Shown: piece by piece, positions 17,220 through 26,160 of the stretch
Layout of the letters: each line of letters begins with the position of its first letter
Numbering within the stretch: the stretch's first letter is position 1
DNA from: Planotetraspora sp. A-T 1434
GTDB taxonomy: Bacteria > Actinomycetota > Actinomycetes > Streptosporangiales > Streptosporangiaceae
Assembly (NCBI RefSeq): GCF_025420585.1
Contig: NZ_JAOEGB010000008.1
Span: forward strand, 186,001 to 250,000
Length of the DNA stretch: 64,000 nt
Reading direction: 5' to 3'
Translations under genes and position numbers: made by a program
Notes under the pieces: model-generated
Told to the model about the DNA's origin: nothing
Databases searched by the model: none
What the model saw: the letters and a program-made list of their open reading frames with translations, nothing else

Positions 17220-19214
17220 TCACGCACCCGGCGGGCGCTGCTCCAGCCGGCGGCGCAGCTCGGCAAGCTCCCGTTCCAGCTCCGCCACCTGCGCGGCGCT
17301 CGGCTGGCCGGGCACCGGCTCCTCCAGCCTGCCGTACGGCGACGGCATGGGCCGCACGTACTGCGTCGGGCCGTCGGGCCGCTGGCCGTACGCCCCGGCC
17401 TGTGCCTCAACGGGGGGCTGAACGGGCGCCTGAGCGTCGTGCCGCGCGTTCCCCCGGACGTCCTCCCAGGCGGCGCCTTGGACGTGGGCCTGGACGTCGT
17501 ATTCGACCTGGTGCCGCGCCTGCTGACGAGCCTGCTGACGAGCCTGGTGCTGGGCACCCGCCGGCAGGCTCTGCTGCCAGGCCGGAGCCGCCACGCTGCC
17601 CGCGTAGCCGCCGCCGTTGACCCCACCGTTGATCCCACCGTTGATCCCACCGTTGATCCCACCGTTGATCCCACCGTTGATCCCGCCGTTGATCCCGCCG
17701 TTGACCCCGTAGCCGCCGTTCGCCGGGTAGGCCCCGCCGGCCGGCCCGGGGTAGGCGCCGCCGTACGTCGCGGGAGTGGCGGCGCGCTTCCGGCGGCGCA
17801 GGATCATCGACAGCAGGGCGAGGCCGCCGAGGATCGCGAGCAGCACGCCCGCTCCGATCACGATCCACAGCCACATGGGCTGCGGCGTCTCGTCCTTGCC
17901 CGACGAGATGGCCTGCTGGGAGTCGCTGATGTACTTGGCGACGTACGGGTGGTTCGGGTGGAGCGCCTGCACCTCTCGGAACTTGGGCAGCGCGTCCTTG
18001 TAGTGGCGCTTGAAGAAGTCGTCGAGCGCCTCGTTGTACCTGCGGGTCGTCAGCGACTCGGCGGGCTTGATGTTCTTCTCGTTGAGCTTCTCCTTGATGA
18101 TCGACACCGGGAGCACGAAGCTCTCGTTCTCCGAGGACTCGCCCGTGTCGCTCACCGTCCCGGCGATCAGCATGCCGATCACCTTGCCGTCCTTGCTGAA
18201 GACCGGGCCGCCCGAGTTGCCGTGGTAGGAGGGGGCCTGCGTCTGGATGTACGGCACGCCTTCCTGGGTGGTCCGCTTCGCGTTGTACGGTCCCTCGGTC
18301 AGCGCGGGCTCCAGCTTCGACTCCAGGCTGAAGAACGGGGTGTTGGTGACCAGGCCGGGGAAGCCGCTGATGTAGAGCGTGTTGCCGGTCTGGACGTCGC
18401 TGTCGTCACCCAGCGGCAGGGTCGGCAGGTTCTGCTGGCCGTTCACCTTGAGCAGCGCGAAGTCCTTGCCCGGGTAGCTCTCGCCCACGGAGACCAGCTC
18501 GGCGGGGACCGCCTTGGCCGTCTTGTCCACACCGCCGCCCGGCAGGCTCTGCAGCACCGAAAGGCTCTTCTGCAGCCCGCGGATCTTGAGGTGGCTGCTG
18601 TTGAAGGTCACGTAGATCTGCTGGGCGAGCTGGACCATCTCCGCGTCGGCCGAGATGCCGCGCAGGTCCTTCAGGATGGACTTGGCGTCCTGCTTGTTGA
18701 ACTTCTCCAGCGCCTGCGCGGCGAAGACGTCGGACAGCTCCTGGTCGCTCATCTCGACGCAGTGCGCGCCGGTGACCATGTAGCCGTCGGGCGTGACCCA
18801 CCAGCCCGTGCACAACCCGCCGACCTGGGCCTTGACCGTACGCTCCGGTGACGTCGGCTTGAGGTAGCGGTTGACGTCGGCCGCCATCTGCTGGAAGAGA
18901 TACTTGGCGATGCTCCGCTCGTCCGAGGAGATCTTGCCGTCGAGCACCGCCACCGTGGCCTGGTTGACGAGCTGGTTGAACGGGCCCTGCTTGATGGTGC
19001 CCGTCGGCACGACCACCTCGCCCGAATAGGTCAGGCTGGTGAGCTGCACGGCCGGGTGGGTGCGGGCGGCCAGCCGCGTCCCGACCGGGACGTCGTCGCC
19101 GCTGTCCGCCGAGGCGGGCGGCGCCACGGCGATAAGGGCCACCAGGGCGACCGCCGCCGTTGCGACCAGCCCCCTGCTCAATCTGCCAATGCAAGTCCTG
19201 ATATTTCCATTCAC
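17220..19214 (-). CDS. Membrane-anchored trypsin-like serine protease
   Basis: 664 residues if GTG 19214 is the start; the open frame runs further upstream into aceE antisense but no homology supports that. A signal peptide (residues 15-37, 'PPASA' cleavage) is followed by a trypsin-like domain with His in 'TGAHC' near 150, Asp in 'GKDFALLKV' near 252 and Ser in 'HGNSGGPVF' near 333. A transmembrane helix lies at about 446-471, then a basic stop-transfer sequence and a long cytoplasmic tail with NGG-I repeats (about 501-533), Gln-rich segments and a short C-terminal coiled coil ('AELERELAELRRRLEQ'). Protease outside, tail inside: a stress-sensing or quality-control role is plausible. The start has no good ribosome site. 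Confidence 0.85.
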   Translation of the reverse strand: MNGNIRTCIGRLSRGLVATAAVALVALIAVAPPASADSGDDVPVGTRLAARTHPAVQLTSLTYSGEVVVPTGTIKQGPFNQLVNQATVAVLDGKISSDERSIAKYLFQQMAADVNRYLKPTSPERTVKAQVGGLCTGWWVTPDGYMVTGAHCVEMSDQELSDVFAAQALEKFNKQDAKSILKDLRGISADAEMVQLAQQIYVTFNSSHLKIRGLQKSLSVLQSLPGGGVDKTAKAVPAELVSVGESYPGKDFALLKVNGQQNLPTLPLGDDSDVQTGNTLYISGFPGLVTNTPFFSLESKLEPALTEGPYNAKRTTQEGVPYIQTQAPSYHGNSGGPVFSKDGKVIGMLIAGTVSDTGESSENESFVLPVSIIKEKLNEKNIKPAESLTTRRYNEALDDFFKRHYKDALPKFREVQALHPNHPYVAKYISDSQQAISSGKDETPQPMWLWIVIGAGVLLAILGGLALLSMILRRRKRAATPATYGGAYPGPAGGAYPANGGYGVNGGINGGINGGINGGINGGINGGINGGVNGGGYAGSVAAPAWQQSLPAGAQHQARQQARQQARHQVEYDVQAHVQGAAWEDVRGNARHDAQAPVQPPVEAQAGAYGQRPDGPTQYVRPMPSPYGRLEEPVPGQPSAAQVAELERELAELRRRLEQRPPGA
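17618..17706 (-). repeat. 12-bp tandem repeat encoding Asn-Gly-Gly-Ile
   Basis: About seven copies of ATCCCACCGTTG (ATCCCGCCGTTG in two) on the plus strand, read on the minus strand as NGGI repeats in the cytoplasmic tail of the protease. The unit is a multiple of three, so length variation keeps the frame. Confidence 0.85.
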
Positions 19215-19304
19215 GGGGGCAATCGTGAACGGGTGGTCTTGTCCGTGGCTTGTAGGCGGCTTGGGGCTTCCTGCGCGGGGGCCAGGGCTGTGCCGTACGA
19301 AACG

Positions 19305-19336
19305 AAGACGGCCCCCGCCGGAGCGGAGGCCGTCTT
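19305..19336 (-). terminator. Terminator after aceE
   Basis: AAGACGGCC at 19305-19313 and GGCCGTCTT at 19328-19336 form a 9-bp stem; on the minus strand it is followed by CGTTTCG. It lies 16 bp beyond the aceE stop and upstream of the protease start. Confidence 0.75.
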
Positions 19337-19351
19337 GAGAAGACCTGAAGA

Positions 19352-22105
19352 CTAGACGCCCATGGACTGGGTGTCGTTGGTCTCCGGGGTGGGCTGGCTG
19401 ATGACCTCGGTCACGCCGTTCTTGAGGTGGTAGCGGGCGATGGCCTCGTTCAGGACCTCCGGCTTGACCTCGCCGCGCTTCACGAGCTGGGTCAGCACGG
19501 CCAGGGTGATCGAGGCCGCGTCCACGTGGAAGTGGCGGCGCAGCGCCGAACGGGTGTCGGACAGGCCGAACCCGTCGGTGCCGAGCGAGGCCCAATCGCC
19601 GGGCACCCACTGGGCGATCTGGTCCTGGACCGCCCGCATGTAGTCGCTCACGCCGACGAACGGCCCGGGGATCCCGGACAGCTTGCTCGTGACGTACGGC
19701 ACGCGCTGCTCGGCGTCGGGGTTGAGCAGGTTGTGCTCCTCGGCGGCGAGGGCGTCCCTGCGCAGCTCCGACCAGGAGGTCGCCGACCATACCGAGGCGG
19801 AGACGCCCCAGTCCTCGGCGAGCATCCGCTGGGCCTCCAGGCCCCACGGCCCGGCCACGCCGGAGACCAGGATGTTGGCCTTCGGGCCGTCCCCGGTCGC
19901 GGGCGCGTACAGGTAGAGCCCCTTGAGGATGCCCTCGACGTCGACCCCGGCCGGCTCCGCGGGCTGCGGGTAGGGCTCGTTGTAGACGGTCAGGTAGTAA
20001 AAGACGTTCTCCGGGTCGTCCCCGTACATCCTGCGCAGGCCGTCCTTGACGATGTGCGCGATCTCGAACGCCCACGCCGGGTCGTAGGACACGGCCGCCG
20101 GGTTGGTCGAGGCGATGAGCGGGGTGTGGCCGTCCTCGTGCTGCAGGCCCTCGCCGTTCAGGGTCGTACGGCCCGCCGTGGCGCCGAGCAGGAAGCCGCG
20201 GCCCATCTGGTCGGCGAGCTGCCACATCTGGTCGGCGGTGCGCTGGAACCCGAACATCGAGTAGAAGATGTAGACCGGGATCATGTGCTCGCCGTGCGTG
20301 GCGTAGGAGCTGCCCGCCGCGATGACCGAGCCCATCGAGCCGGCCTCGCTGATCCCCTCGTGCAGGATCTGGCCCTCGGTCGACTCCTTGTAGGAGAGCA
20401 GGAGCTCCCGGTCGACCGCCTCGTAGGTCTGGCCGTGCGGCGAGTAGATCTTGGCCGTCGGGAACATCGCGTCCACGCCGAAGGTGCGCGCCTCGTCCGG
20501 GATGACCGGCACGAATCTCGCCCCGATCTCCTTGTCCCGCATGAGGTCCTTCAGCAGGCGGACGAACGCCATCGTGGTGGCGACGTTCTGCTTGCCCGAG
20601 CCCTTGCGCATGCCGGCGTAGACGGGGTCGCCGGGGAGTTTGAGCGGCTTGGCCCGCACGACCCGCTTCGGGACGTAGCCCCCCAGAGCGGCGCGGCGCT
20701 CGTTCATGTAGGCGATCTCGTCGTTGTTCTCGCCCGGATGGAAGTACGGCGGTAGGTCGCCCTCGAGGTCCTTGTCCGGGATCGGCAGGTAGAGCCGGTC
20801 GCGGAACTCCTTGAGCTCGGCCTTGCTCATCTTCTTCATCTGGTGGGTGGCGTTGCGCGCCTCGAAGTCCTTGCCCAGCGTCCAGCCCTTGATGGTCTGG
20901 GCGAGGATCACCGTCGGCTGGCCGACGTGCTCACGGGCCGCCTTGAACGCGGCGTAGACCTTGCGGTAGTCGTGGCCGCCGCGCGACAGCTTGCGGATCT
21001 CGTCGTCCGACATGTGCTCGACCATCTTGCGCAGCCGGGGATCGCCGCCGAAGAAGTTCTCGCGGATGTAGCCGCCCGACTCGACCGAGTAGGTCTGGTA
21101 CTGCCCGTCGGGAGTCGTGTTCATCTGGTTGACCAGCACGCCGTCGACGTCGGCCGCGAGCAGCGGGTCCCAGTCGCGGCCCCAGACGACCTTGATGACG
21201 TTCCAGCCGGCGCCGCGGAAGTACGACTCCAGCTCCTGAATGATCTTGCCGTTGCCGCGCACTGGGCCGTCGAGCCGCTGCAGGTTGCAATTGATGACGA
21301 AGGTGAGGTTGTCAAGCTCCTCGCGGGCGGCGACGCCGATCGCGCCGAGCGACTCGGGCTCGTCCATCTCGCCGTCGCCCAGGAAGCACCACACATGGCT
21401 GCGGCTGGTGTCCTTGATCTGGCGGCTCAGCAGGTAACGGTTGAACCGCGCCTGGTAGATCGCGCCGATCGCCCCGAGCCCCATGGAGACGGTGGGGAAC
21501 TCCCAGAAGTCCGGCATGAGACGCGGGTGGGGGTAGGACGGCAGGCCCTTGAACCCCTGGGACAGCTCCTGCCGGAACGCGTCGAGCTGCGACTCGTTCA
21601 GGCGGCCCTCCAGGAAGGCGCGGGCGTAGATCCCCGGCGCCGCGTGGCCCTGGATGAAGACCTGGTCGCCCGACTCCCCGTGGTCCTTGCCGCGGAAGAA
21701 GTGGTTGAAGCCGACCTCGTACAGCGACGCCGCCGACGCGTACGTCGCGATGTGGCCGCCGACATTGGTCCGCGCGTTGGCCCGGGTCACCATGACCGCC
21801 GCGTTCCACCGGATGTAGGCCCGGATGCGGCGCTCGACGTACTCATCCCCGGGGAACCAGGGCTCCCGCTCCGGCGGGATCGTATTGATGTAGTCCGTGC
21901 TGCGCAGGCCGGGCACGCCGACCTGATGCTCGCGGGCACGCTCCAGCAGCCGGAGCATCAGGTAGCGGGCACGGGTGCGGCCCTCGGTCTTGATGACGTT
22001 GTCGAGCGATTCGAGCCATTCCTGGGTCTCGCTCGGATCGACATCAGGCAACTGGCTGGGTAGGCCGTCGCTGATGATCGAGAAACGCTGGCGTCCGGAA
22101 GCCAC
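19352..22105 (-). CDS. aceE: Pyruvate dehydrogenase E1 component, homodimeric type
   Basis: 917 residues from a GTG with GGAAGG upstream. It matches the large one-chain E1 of the pyruvate dehydrogenase complex: '[21 protein letters not shown]', '[24 protein letters not shown]', the thiamine diphosphate motif '[15 protein letters not shown]' with '[14 protein letters not shown]', '[21 protein letters not shown]' and '[16 protein letters not shown]'. It decarboxylates pyruvate and passes the acetyl group to the lipoyl E2. Full length for the actinobacterial enzyme. No E2 or E3 gene is adjacent, which is usual in actinobacteria. Confidence 0.97.
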   Translation of the reverse strand: MASGRQRFSIISDGLPSQLPDVDPSETQEWLESLDNVIKTEGRTRARYLMLRLLERAREHQVGVPGLRSTDYINTIPPEREPWFPGDEYVERRIRAYIRWNAAVMVTRANARTNVGGHIATYASAASLYEVGFNHFFRGKDHGESGDQVFIQGHAAPGIYARAFLEGRLNESQLDAFRQELSQGFKGLPSYPHPRLMPDFWEFPTVSMGLGAIGAIYQARFNRYLLSRQIKDTSRSHVWCFLGDGEMDEPESLGAIGVAAREELDNLTFVINCNLQRLDGPVRGNGKIIQELESYFRGAGWNVIKVVWGRDWDPLLAADVDGVLVNQMNTTPDGQYQTYSVESGGYIRENFFGGDPRLRKMVEHMSDDEIRKLSRGGHDYRKVYAAFKAAREHVGQPTVILAQTIKGWTLGKDFEARNATHQMKKMSKAELKEFRDRLYLPIPDKDLEGDLPPYFHPGENNDEIAYMNERRAALGGYVPKRVVRAKPLKLPGDPVYAGMRKGSGKQNVATTMAFVRLLKDLMRDKEIGARFVPVIPDEARTFGVDAMFPTAKIYSPHGQTYEAVDRELLLSYKESTEGQILHEGISEAGSMGSVIAAGSSYATHGEHMIPVYIFYSMFGFQRTADQMWQLADQMGRGFLLGATAGRTTLNGEGLQHEDGHTPLIASTNPAAVSYDPAWAFEIAHIVKDGLRRMYGDDPENVFYYLTVYNEPYPQPAEPAGVDVEGILKGLYLYAPATGDGPKANILVSGVAGPWGLEAQRMLAEDWGVSASVWSATSWSELRRDALAAEEHNLLNPDAEQRVPYVTSKLSGIPGPFVGVSDYMRAVQDQIAQWVPGDWASLGTDGFGLSDTRSALRRHFHVDAASITLAVLTQLVKRGEVKPEVLNEAIARYHLKNGVTEVISQPTPETNDTQSMGV

Positions 22106-22734
22106 TGGGTCTCGCCTTCCGAGAATGAACTTGGTTACGGTCTTGTGAATCTATTGCCTGCTGCGATGTGTTCCTACTTGGATCGCCGCTCCTCTGGTCG
22201 CCTTCCATCCTTGCTCCTTGGTTCGGAAAGCGCATCTCTACTATCCGGTAACCACGATGTCCCGGCTGGCAGCAGGTCACTGATGGCCTAGACCACCGAT
22301 GGTAGGACGATTTTTGCAAACCGCCCACAGTGACTTGGCGGCGGGTCTCCCCTCCAGCCTTCCTCCCCCGGAAAGGGGAGCGCACGCCCCCGCGCGGGGG
22401 CGATGTGCGGGAAAGGTCCGGGAGGAAGCCTAGAGGCACGGCTCCGCGCCCCCGCCGACCCGCGGTTCTGGATGCTCGACGGCGTCGTGGATCTCCACGC
22501 GCACCCGTTCACCCGTACGGCGGAGCCACCTCGATCACGTCCGGCTGTGGAGGACGCCCTCGACGATCGGCACGGCGGCGGCCGTGACCATGGCGTGGGA
22601 GGCGGCCATCCGGCCCCTGAGCCCCATCTCGGCAGCGTAACGTTTTGGTATGAGTTGTCCCTCCCCCTGTGGAGGGAGAGGTTTCTCCTCTTTCCAGGTG
22701 GCGATAGCCGTACCAGGCTCAGGAGAGAGGGGGG
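22106..22734. other. Intergenic region upstream of aceE and DUF1918, with two strong hairpins
   Basis: Divergent spacer of about 630 bp. GCCCCC-GCGC-GGGGGC at 22386-22401, flanked by CGCAC and GTGCG arms, makes a very stable hairpin. TCCCTCC at 22658-22664 pairs with GGAGGGA at 22671-22677. The aceE side (22106-22320) is relatively AT-richer and should hold its promoter. The middle contains a possible decayed gene (22430-22600). Confidence 0.5.
22430..22600 (-). pseudogene. Possible remnant of a HATPase_c anti-sigma-like protein
   Basis: On the minus strand one frame ends in 'PIVEGVLHSRT' and, after a stop, another frame gives 'WLRRTGERVRVEIHDAVEHP' before a TAG at 22430. Actinobacterial RsbW-like ATPases typically have a 'NAVLHSRT...GERVRVEVHD' order at the N-box and following strands. 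Two frames and short length suggest decay. Chance similarity cannot be excluded. Confidence 0.2.
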
Positions 22735-22935
22735 ATGGATATGCATGCATCGGTGGGCGACCGGCTCCTGGTGCACGGGAGCATCGTCGGCGAGCACGAC
22801 AAGCACGGAGAGATCATCGAGGTCCGCGGCCCCGGCGGCGAGCCGCCGTTCCTGGTGCGCTTCGAGGATGGGCACGAGGCCTTGATCTTTCCAGGTCCGG
22901 ACGCCGTCGTCGTCCCAGCTCAGCGGGGGTCGTAG
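22735..22935 (+). CDS. DUF1918 domain protein
   Basis: 66 residues (64 if the ATG at 22741 is used). AGGAGAGAGGGGGG lies directly upstream. The small beta-barrel pattern of DUF1918 is clear: 'ASVGDRLLVHG', 'GEIIEVRGPGGEPPFLVRFEDGHEALIFPGPDAVV'. These proteins are stand-alone SH3-like barrels found almost only in actinobacteria; role unknown. The stop codon overlaps a likely -10 box for the next gene. Confidence 0.88.
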   Translation: MDMHASVGDRLLVHGSIVGEHDKHGEIIEVRGPGGEPPFLVRFEDGHEALIFPGPDAVVVPAQRGS

Positions 22936-22938
22936 TAT
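22933..22938 (+). promoter_or_regulatory. Candidate -10 box for a leaderless yjbQ transcript
   Basis: TAGTAT, whose first three bases are the stop codon of the DUF1918 gene, ends 6 nt before the GTG of the YjbQ gene. No ribosome binding site is present. Confidence 0.4.
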
Positions 22939-22944
22939 CTCGCT

Positions 22945-23352
22945 GTGAGATCGCGGGAGATCGAGGTGCGCACCGGCTCGCGGGAGCGGGTGCATGACAT
23001 GACAGGGGAGTGTGCGGATTTCGCGCGCGAATGCGGCGGAGACGGGCTTTTGCACGTCTTCGTGCCGCACGCGACGGCGGGTATCGCGATCATCGAGCTC
23101 GGTTCCGGCAGCGACGACGATCTGCTGGCCGCCCTCGGAGATCTGCTTCCGGCGGACGACCGGTGGAGGCATGCGCACGGTTCCCGGGGGCATGGGAGAT
23201 CGCATGTCATGCCCGCGTTCATTCCGCCGTACGCGACGGTTCCCGTGCTGGGTGGCAGGCTCGCCCTGGGGACGTGGCAGTCGGTCGCACTCGTCGATCT
23301 CAACGTCGACAACCCGGACAGGCGTGTTCGTTTGTCATTTTTGTCCGATTAG
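22945..23352 (+). CDS. YjbQ family protein (UPF0047)
   Basis: 135 residues from a GTG. The family signature residues are present: 'HVFVPHATAGIAIIE' in the first half and 'HGRSHVMPAFIPPYATVPV' followed by 'LALGTWQSVALVDLN' in the second. YjbQ proteins form trimers and have weak thiamine-phosphate synthase activity in some assays; the physiological role is uncertain. Full length. Start coincides with the expected transcription start. Confidence 0.92.
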   Translation: MRSREIEVRTGSRERVHDMTGECADFARECGGDGLLHVFVPHATAGIAIIELGSGSDDDLLAALGDLLPADDRWRHAHGSRGHGRSHVMPAFIPPYATVPVLGGRLALGTWQSVALVDLNVDNPDRRVRLSFLSD

Positions 23353-23491
23353 CAGATAACGGTGCGGGTCACCGGACGTGGCGACCGTTGACGACGGTGG
23401 GTCACAGCGTGTGGACTGTGCCGAAGCATGGCTCTCAGAGAGCCGGACAACCGCATATACAGGCGGGGCCACCCAAGCAGGAGGGATGAAC

Positions 23492-23920
23492 GTGAGCGCG
23501 ACCGCGGGTCAGGCGCAGGGCGAGCGCGGCCTGGCCGAACGACTCGGCCTCAAAGCCGGTCAGGTGGTGCAGGAAGTCGGCTGGGACGAGGACAGCGACG
23601 AGGCGCTGCGCCAGTCCATCGAGGAGCTGACCGGCAATGAGCTTGTCGACGAGGAGTACGAAGACGTCGTCGACGTGGTGCTGTTGTGGTGGCGCGACGG
23701 GGACGGTGATCTGTTCGACGCACTCAGCGACGCGATGACCGCACTCGCCGACGGAGGCCAGATCTGGCTGCTGACCCCGAAGGCGGGCCGAGACGGCCAC
23801 GTCGAGCCAAGCGACATCGGCGAGGACGCGACAACCGCGGGACTGTCCCAGACGAGCAGCGTGAGCGCCGCCAGGGACTGGTCGGGGACGCGGCTCGTCG
23901 CCCCCAAGGCTCGCCGCTGA
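23492..23920 (+). CDS. DUF3052 family protein
   Basis: 142 residues. The GTG at 23492 is preferred: AGGAGG at 23479-23484 is 7 nt away, whereas the ATG at 23486 touches the site. The protein has 'LAERLGLKAGQVVQEVGWDED', 'DEEYEDVVDVVLLWWRDGDGDL', 'GGQIWLLTPKAGRDGHVEPSDI' and 'ARDWSGTRLVAPKARR', which is the DUF3052 pattern. It is an acidic, soluble, actinobacteria-specific protein of unknown role. It lies near aceE and the AhpE gene. Confidence 0.92.
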   Translation: MSATAGQAQGERGLAERLGLKAGQVVQEVGWDEDSDEALRQSIEELTGNELVDEEYEDVVDVVLLWWRDGDGDLFDALSDAMTALADGGQIWLLTPKAGRDGHVEPSDIGEDATTAGLSQTSSVSAARDWSGTRLVAPKARR

Positions 23921-23995
23921 GCTGATCCCCTGCCGTACGGTCCCGACACGCCGTACGGCAGGATGACGCGCGGATCACAGCCGGAAGGACTGCTC

Positions 23996-24451
23996 ATGGC
24001 GGTAGAGGTCGGGGAGAGGGCTCCGGACTTCGAGCTCAGGGACCAGCACGGCGTCCCCCTCAGGCTTTCCGACCTGCGGGGCAGCAAGGTCGTGCTGGTC
24101 TTCTACCCCTTGGCGTTCAGTCCGGTGTGCCACGGCGAGCTGGGCGCGATCCGTGACGAGCTCCTCCCGTCGGCGCCCGCCGACGTCCGGGTGCTGACCG
24201 TCTCGGTCGACTCGATGTTCAGCCACCGCGTCTGGGCGGACGCGGAGCGATTCACGTTCCCGCTGCTGTCGGACTTCTGGCCACACGGCGGGGTGGCACA
24301 GGCGTACGGTGTGTTCGACGACGTGAGGGGCCAGGCCGTCCGGGGCACCTTCATCCTCGACGGCGAGGGCGTCGTCCGCTGGAAGATCGTCAATGAGATC
24401 GGCTCCCCGCGGGACGTCGCCGAGTATCGCAAGGTGCTCGAAGAACTCTGA
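23996..24451 (+). CDS. AhpE-type peroxiredoxin
   Basis: 151 residues from an ATG with GGAAGGA upstream. It is a thioredoxin-fold peroxiredoxin with the peroxidatic Cys45 in 'YPLAFSPVCHGEL', the position known for M. tuberculosis AhpE, and no obvious resolving Cys. 'VLTVSVDSMFSHRVWA', 'FPLLSDFWPHGGVAQAYGVF' and 'RGTFILDGEGVVRWKIVNE' follow the family. It reduces hydroperoxides, probably with mycothiol or mycoredoxin as the electron donor. It follows DUF3052 as is common in actinobacteria. Confidence 0.93.
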   Translation: MAVEVGERAPDFELRDQHGVPLRLSDLRGSKVVLVFYPLAFSPVCHGELGAIRDELLPSAPADVRVLTVSVDSMFSHRVWADAERFTFPLLSDFWPHGGVAQAYGVFDDVRGQAVRGTFILDGEGVVRWKIVNEIGSPRDVAEYRKVLEEL

Positions 24452-24575
24452 TCCTGAATCCCAATCCGGCCTATCCCGGTCTGAGCTATCCCGACCTGTC
24501 TGTCCTCCCGACCTGCCCTATCCCGACCGATTTACCCCGTTTTATCCGTTACTGGACAGCCTATTGGAGGCGAAC
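24452..24575. repeat. Imperfect direct repeats upstream of the zinc-ribbon gene
   Basis: CTATCCCG- and CCCGACCTG-like words recur (CTATCCCGGTCTGAG, CTATCCCGACCTGTC, CCTCCCGACCTGCC, CTATCCCGACCG) between 24471 and 24530. No hairpin is formed. The ribosome site TTGGAGG at 24564-24570 belongs to the downstream gene. Confidence 0.5.
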
Positions 24576-24917
24576 ATGCCCTGCTATCGGTGCGGGGCCC
24601 GGCAGACCGATCCCGTCCGCGGCGCGAGCCCGTGGAAGCGGGGGGTGCGCCACGAGGCGCAGGTCCTGGTCTGCCCGGACTGCCAGCGCGCGCACGACCT
24701 CGATCTCGACACGTGCGCCTCGTGCGGGTCCTCCGCACTGATCTGCCGCCTCGGCGAGGTCGAATGCCGGTCCTGCGGTTCCGTACGGCAGGCCAGGCCG
24801 GCGGACGACCTGGTGGCGGCCGGCCTGCCGTCCAGTGAGACGAGCCGGTCCACCGAGGCACCGGGCCTGTCGGCGGAGGTCGAGGCCGCCCTCAACCGCG
24901 TGCTCGGGCGCTCGTGA
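24576..24917 (+). CDS. Small multi-zinc-ribbon protein
   Basis: 113 residues; ATG with TTGGAGG 5 nt upstream. Four CxxC pairs are present: CYRC at 3-6, CPDC near 33, CASC near 48 and CRSC near 67, enough for two zinc ribbons. The C-terminal 40 residues are not rich in structure apart from 'SAEVEAALNRVLGRS'. Probably a protein- or nucleic-acid-binding adaptor. Its stop overlaps the start of the ROK gene (GTGA), so the two are translationally coupled. Confidence 0.75.
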   Translation: MPCYRCGARQTDPVRGASPWKRGVRHEAQVLVCPDCQRAHDLDLDTCASCGSSALICRLGEVECRSCGSVRQARPADDLVAAGLPSSETSRSTEAPGLSAEVEAALNRVLGRS

Positions 24918-25882
24918 CAGCGGCCTCAGAGTACGTGGTCGCCCTCGACGTGGGCGGAACCGCCATGAAGGGCGGCCTGGTCACGCGGCGGGGCGAGGTC
25001 ACGGCCCTGGAAGGCCGCGCCACCGGCCGGGAGAGCGGCCCGGAGGCCGTGGTCCTGGCCATCCGCGCCTACGTGGACGAGCTGGTCGAGCTGGGCATCT
25101 CCCGGTTCGGTTCCCAGCCCGCCGGCGTCGGCCTCGCCGTACCAGGCATCGTGACGTCCTCCACGGCCATGTACTCGGCCAACATCGGCTGGCGCAACGT
25201 CCCCGCGACGGCGTTCGTGCCCCCCGGCATCCCGGCGCGGCTCGGGCATGACGTGCGGACCGGCGGCCTGGCGGAAAGCGTGTTCGGCGCGGGGCGTGAC
25301 GTCGACGACTTCCTGTTCCTCCCTATAGGAACCGGTATCGCCGGGGCCGTGGTCATCAGAGGCGAGCCGTACGGTGGCGCCAACGGCTGGGGAGGGGAGA
25401 TCGGCCACACCCCGGTGTGGCCGGCGGGAGAGCGGTGCGCGTGCGGCCAGATCGGCTGCCTGGAGACCTACGCCTCCGCGTCCGCCGTCGCCCGCCGCTT
25501 CACGACCCGCTCGGGCCGTACGGCCACCGCCAAGGAGGTCGTGGCGCTCGCTCTCGAAGGCGACGAGGCGGCCGGCGAGGTCTTCTGCGAGGCGGTGGAG
25601 GCTCTCGCCATCTCGCTGGCGTCGTATGTCCTGCTGCTCGATCCGTCCATGATCGTTCTGGGTGGCGGCCTCTCCGAGGCGGGCCGGGCGCTGTTCGACC
25701 CTCTGTGGGAACGGCTGGCCGCCCGCCTCGCCTTCCGGGAGCCGCCTCCGCTCCGCCCGGCCGCCCTGGGCGTCCACGCCGGGATGTTCGGGGCCGCCAT
25801 CCTCGGCTGGCGGGCCGCCGGAGCGCCCGACATGGGGCAAGACTGGTCACTCGATGTGCTGAGAGGCGGCCTGGTGTCGTAA
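24914..25882 (+). CDS. ROK family sugar kinase
   Basis: 322 residues from a GTG overlapping the previous stop. The phosphate-1 motif 'VVALDVGGTAMKGGLV', the central 'FLPIGTGIAGAVVIRGE' and the ROK signature with zinc ligands 'GEIGHTPVW...CACGQIGCLETYAS' are clear, as is the adenosine motif 'PSMIVLGGGLS'. Expected to phosphorylate glucose or a related hexose or N-acetylhexosamine. There is no N-terminal HTH, so it is an enzyme rather than a regulator. Coupling to a zinc-ribbon protein is unusual and unexplained. Confidence 0.92.
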   Translation: MTAASEYVVALDVGGTAMKGGLVTRRGEVTALEGRATGRESGPEAVVLAIRAYVDELVELGISRFGSQPAGVGLAVPGIVTSSTAMYSANIGWRNVPATAFVPPGIPARLGHDVRTGGLAESVFGAGRDVDDFLFLPIGTGIAGAVVIRGEPYGGANGWGGEIGHTPVWPAGERCACGQIGCLETYASASAVARRFTTRSGRTATAKEVVALALEGDEAAGEVFCEAVEALAISLASYVLLLDPSMIVLGGGLSEAGRALFDPLWERLAARLAFREPPPLRPAALGVHAGMFGAAILGWRAAGAPDMGQDWSLDVLRGGLVS

Positions 25883-25897
25883 GGTGTAGTCCCGTCC

Positions 25898-25969
25898 GGG
25901 CGGTTAGCTCAGCGGTAGAGCACTCGCCTTACAAGCGAGGGGTCACTGGTTCGAACCCAGTACCGCCCA
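25898..25969 (+). tRNA. tRNA-Val (anticodon TAC)
   Basis: Acceptor stem GGGCGGT/ACCGCCC, D-stem GCTC/GAGC, anticodon stem CTCGC/GCGAG with loop CTTACAA (anticodon TAC, reading GUA), T-loop TTCGAAC, discriminator A. The CCA end is not encoded. The 3' part of this gene is the attachment site of the island that follows. Confidence 0.95.
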
Positions 25970-25973
25970 CCTG
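25928..25973 (+). repeat. Left attachment-site copy (inside tRNA-Val)
   Basis: 46 bp from CTTACAAGCG in the anticodon loop to 4 bp beyond the tRNA. It matches 28901-28946 at 45 of 46 positions; the difference is A at 25962 against C at 28935. Confidence 0.85.
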
Positions 25974-26114
25974 GTGAAACTCACTCTCACCGATCTTGTT
26001 ATACCCGGACTGAGTGACTATGCCTTCAAAAGGCTGTCCATACTGTTAATCCCCTCGAACGCGGCCAGGTGCCGGGCTGTTGTCGCGCCTATGTGACCGT
26101 CGTTATTTCCGATC

Positions 26115-26129
26115 AGGGGTCACTGGTTC
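26115..26129 (+). repeat. Third, partial copy of the tRNA-Val T-arm
   Basis: AGGGGTCACTGGTTC, identical to 25938-25952 of the tRNA and to the same part of the right copy. It may mark an older integration event nested in the island. Confidence 0.5.
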
Positions 26130-26160
26130 ATCCACGCGCTGACCTGGAAACAGGCAGGGG

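Noticed and set aside
19215-20225. Upstream extension of the serine protease frame to 1001 residues
   Set aside because: The extra N-terminal part is antisense to aceE, is Arg/Pro-rich, and precedes a clear signal peptide that should be N-terminal.
22403-22885. 160-codon plus-strand frame upstream of DUF1918
   Set aside because: Runs through strong hairpins and the DUF1918 gene in another frame; no recognisable features.
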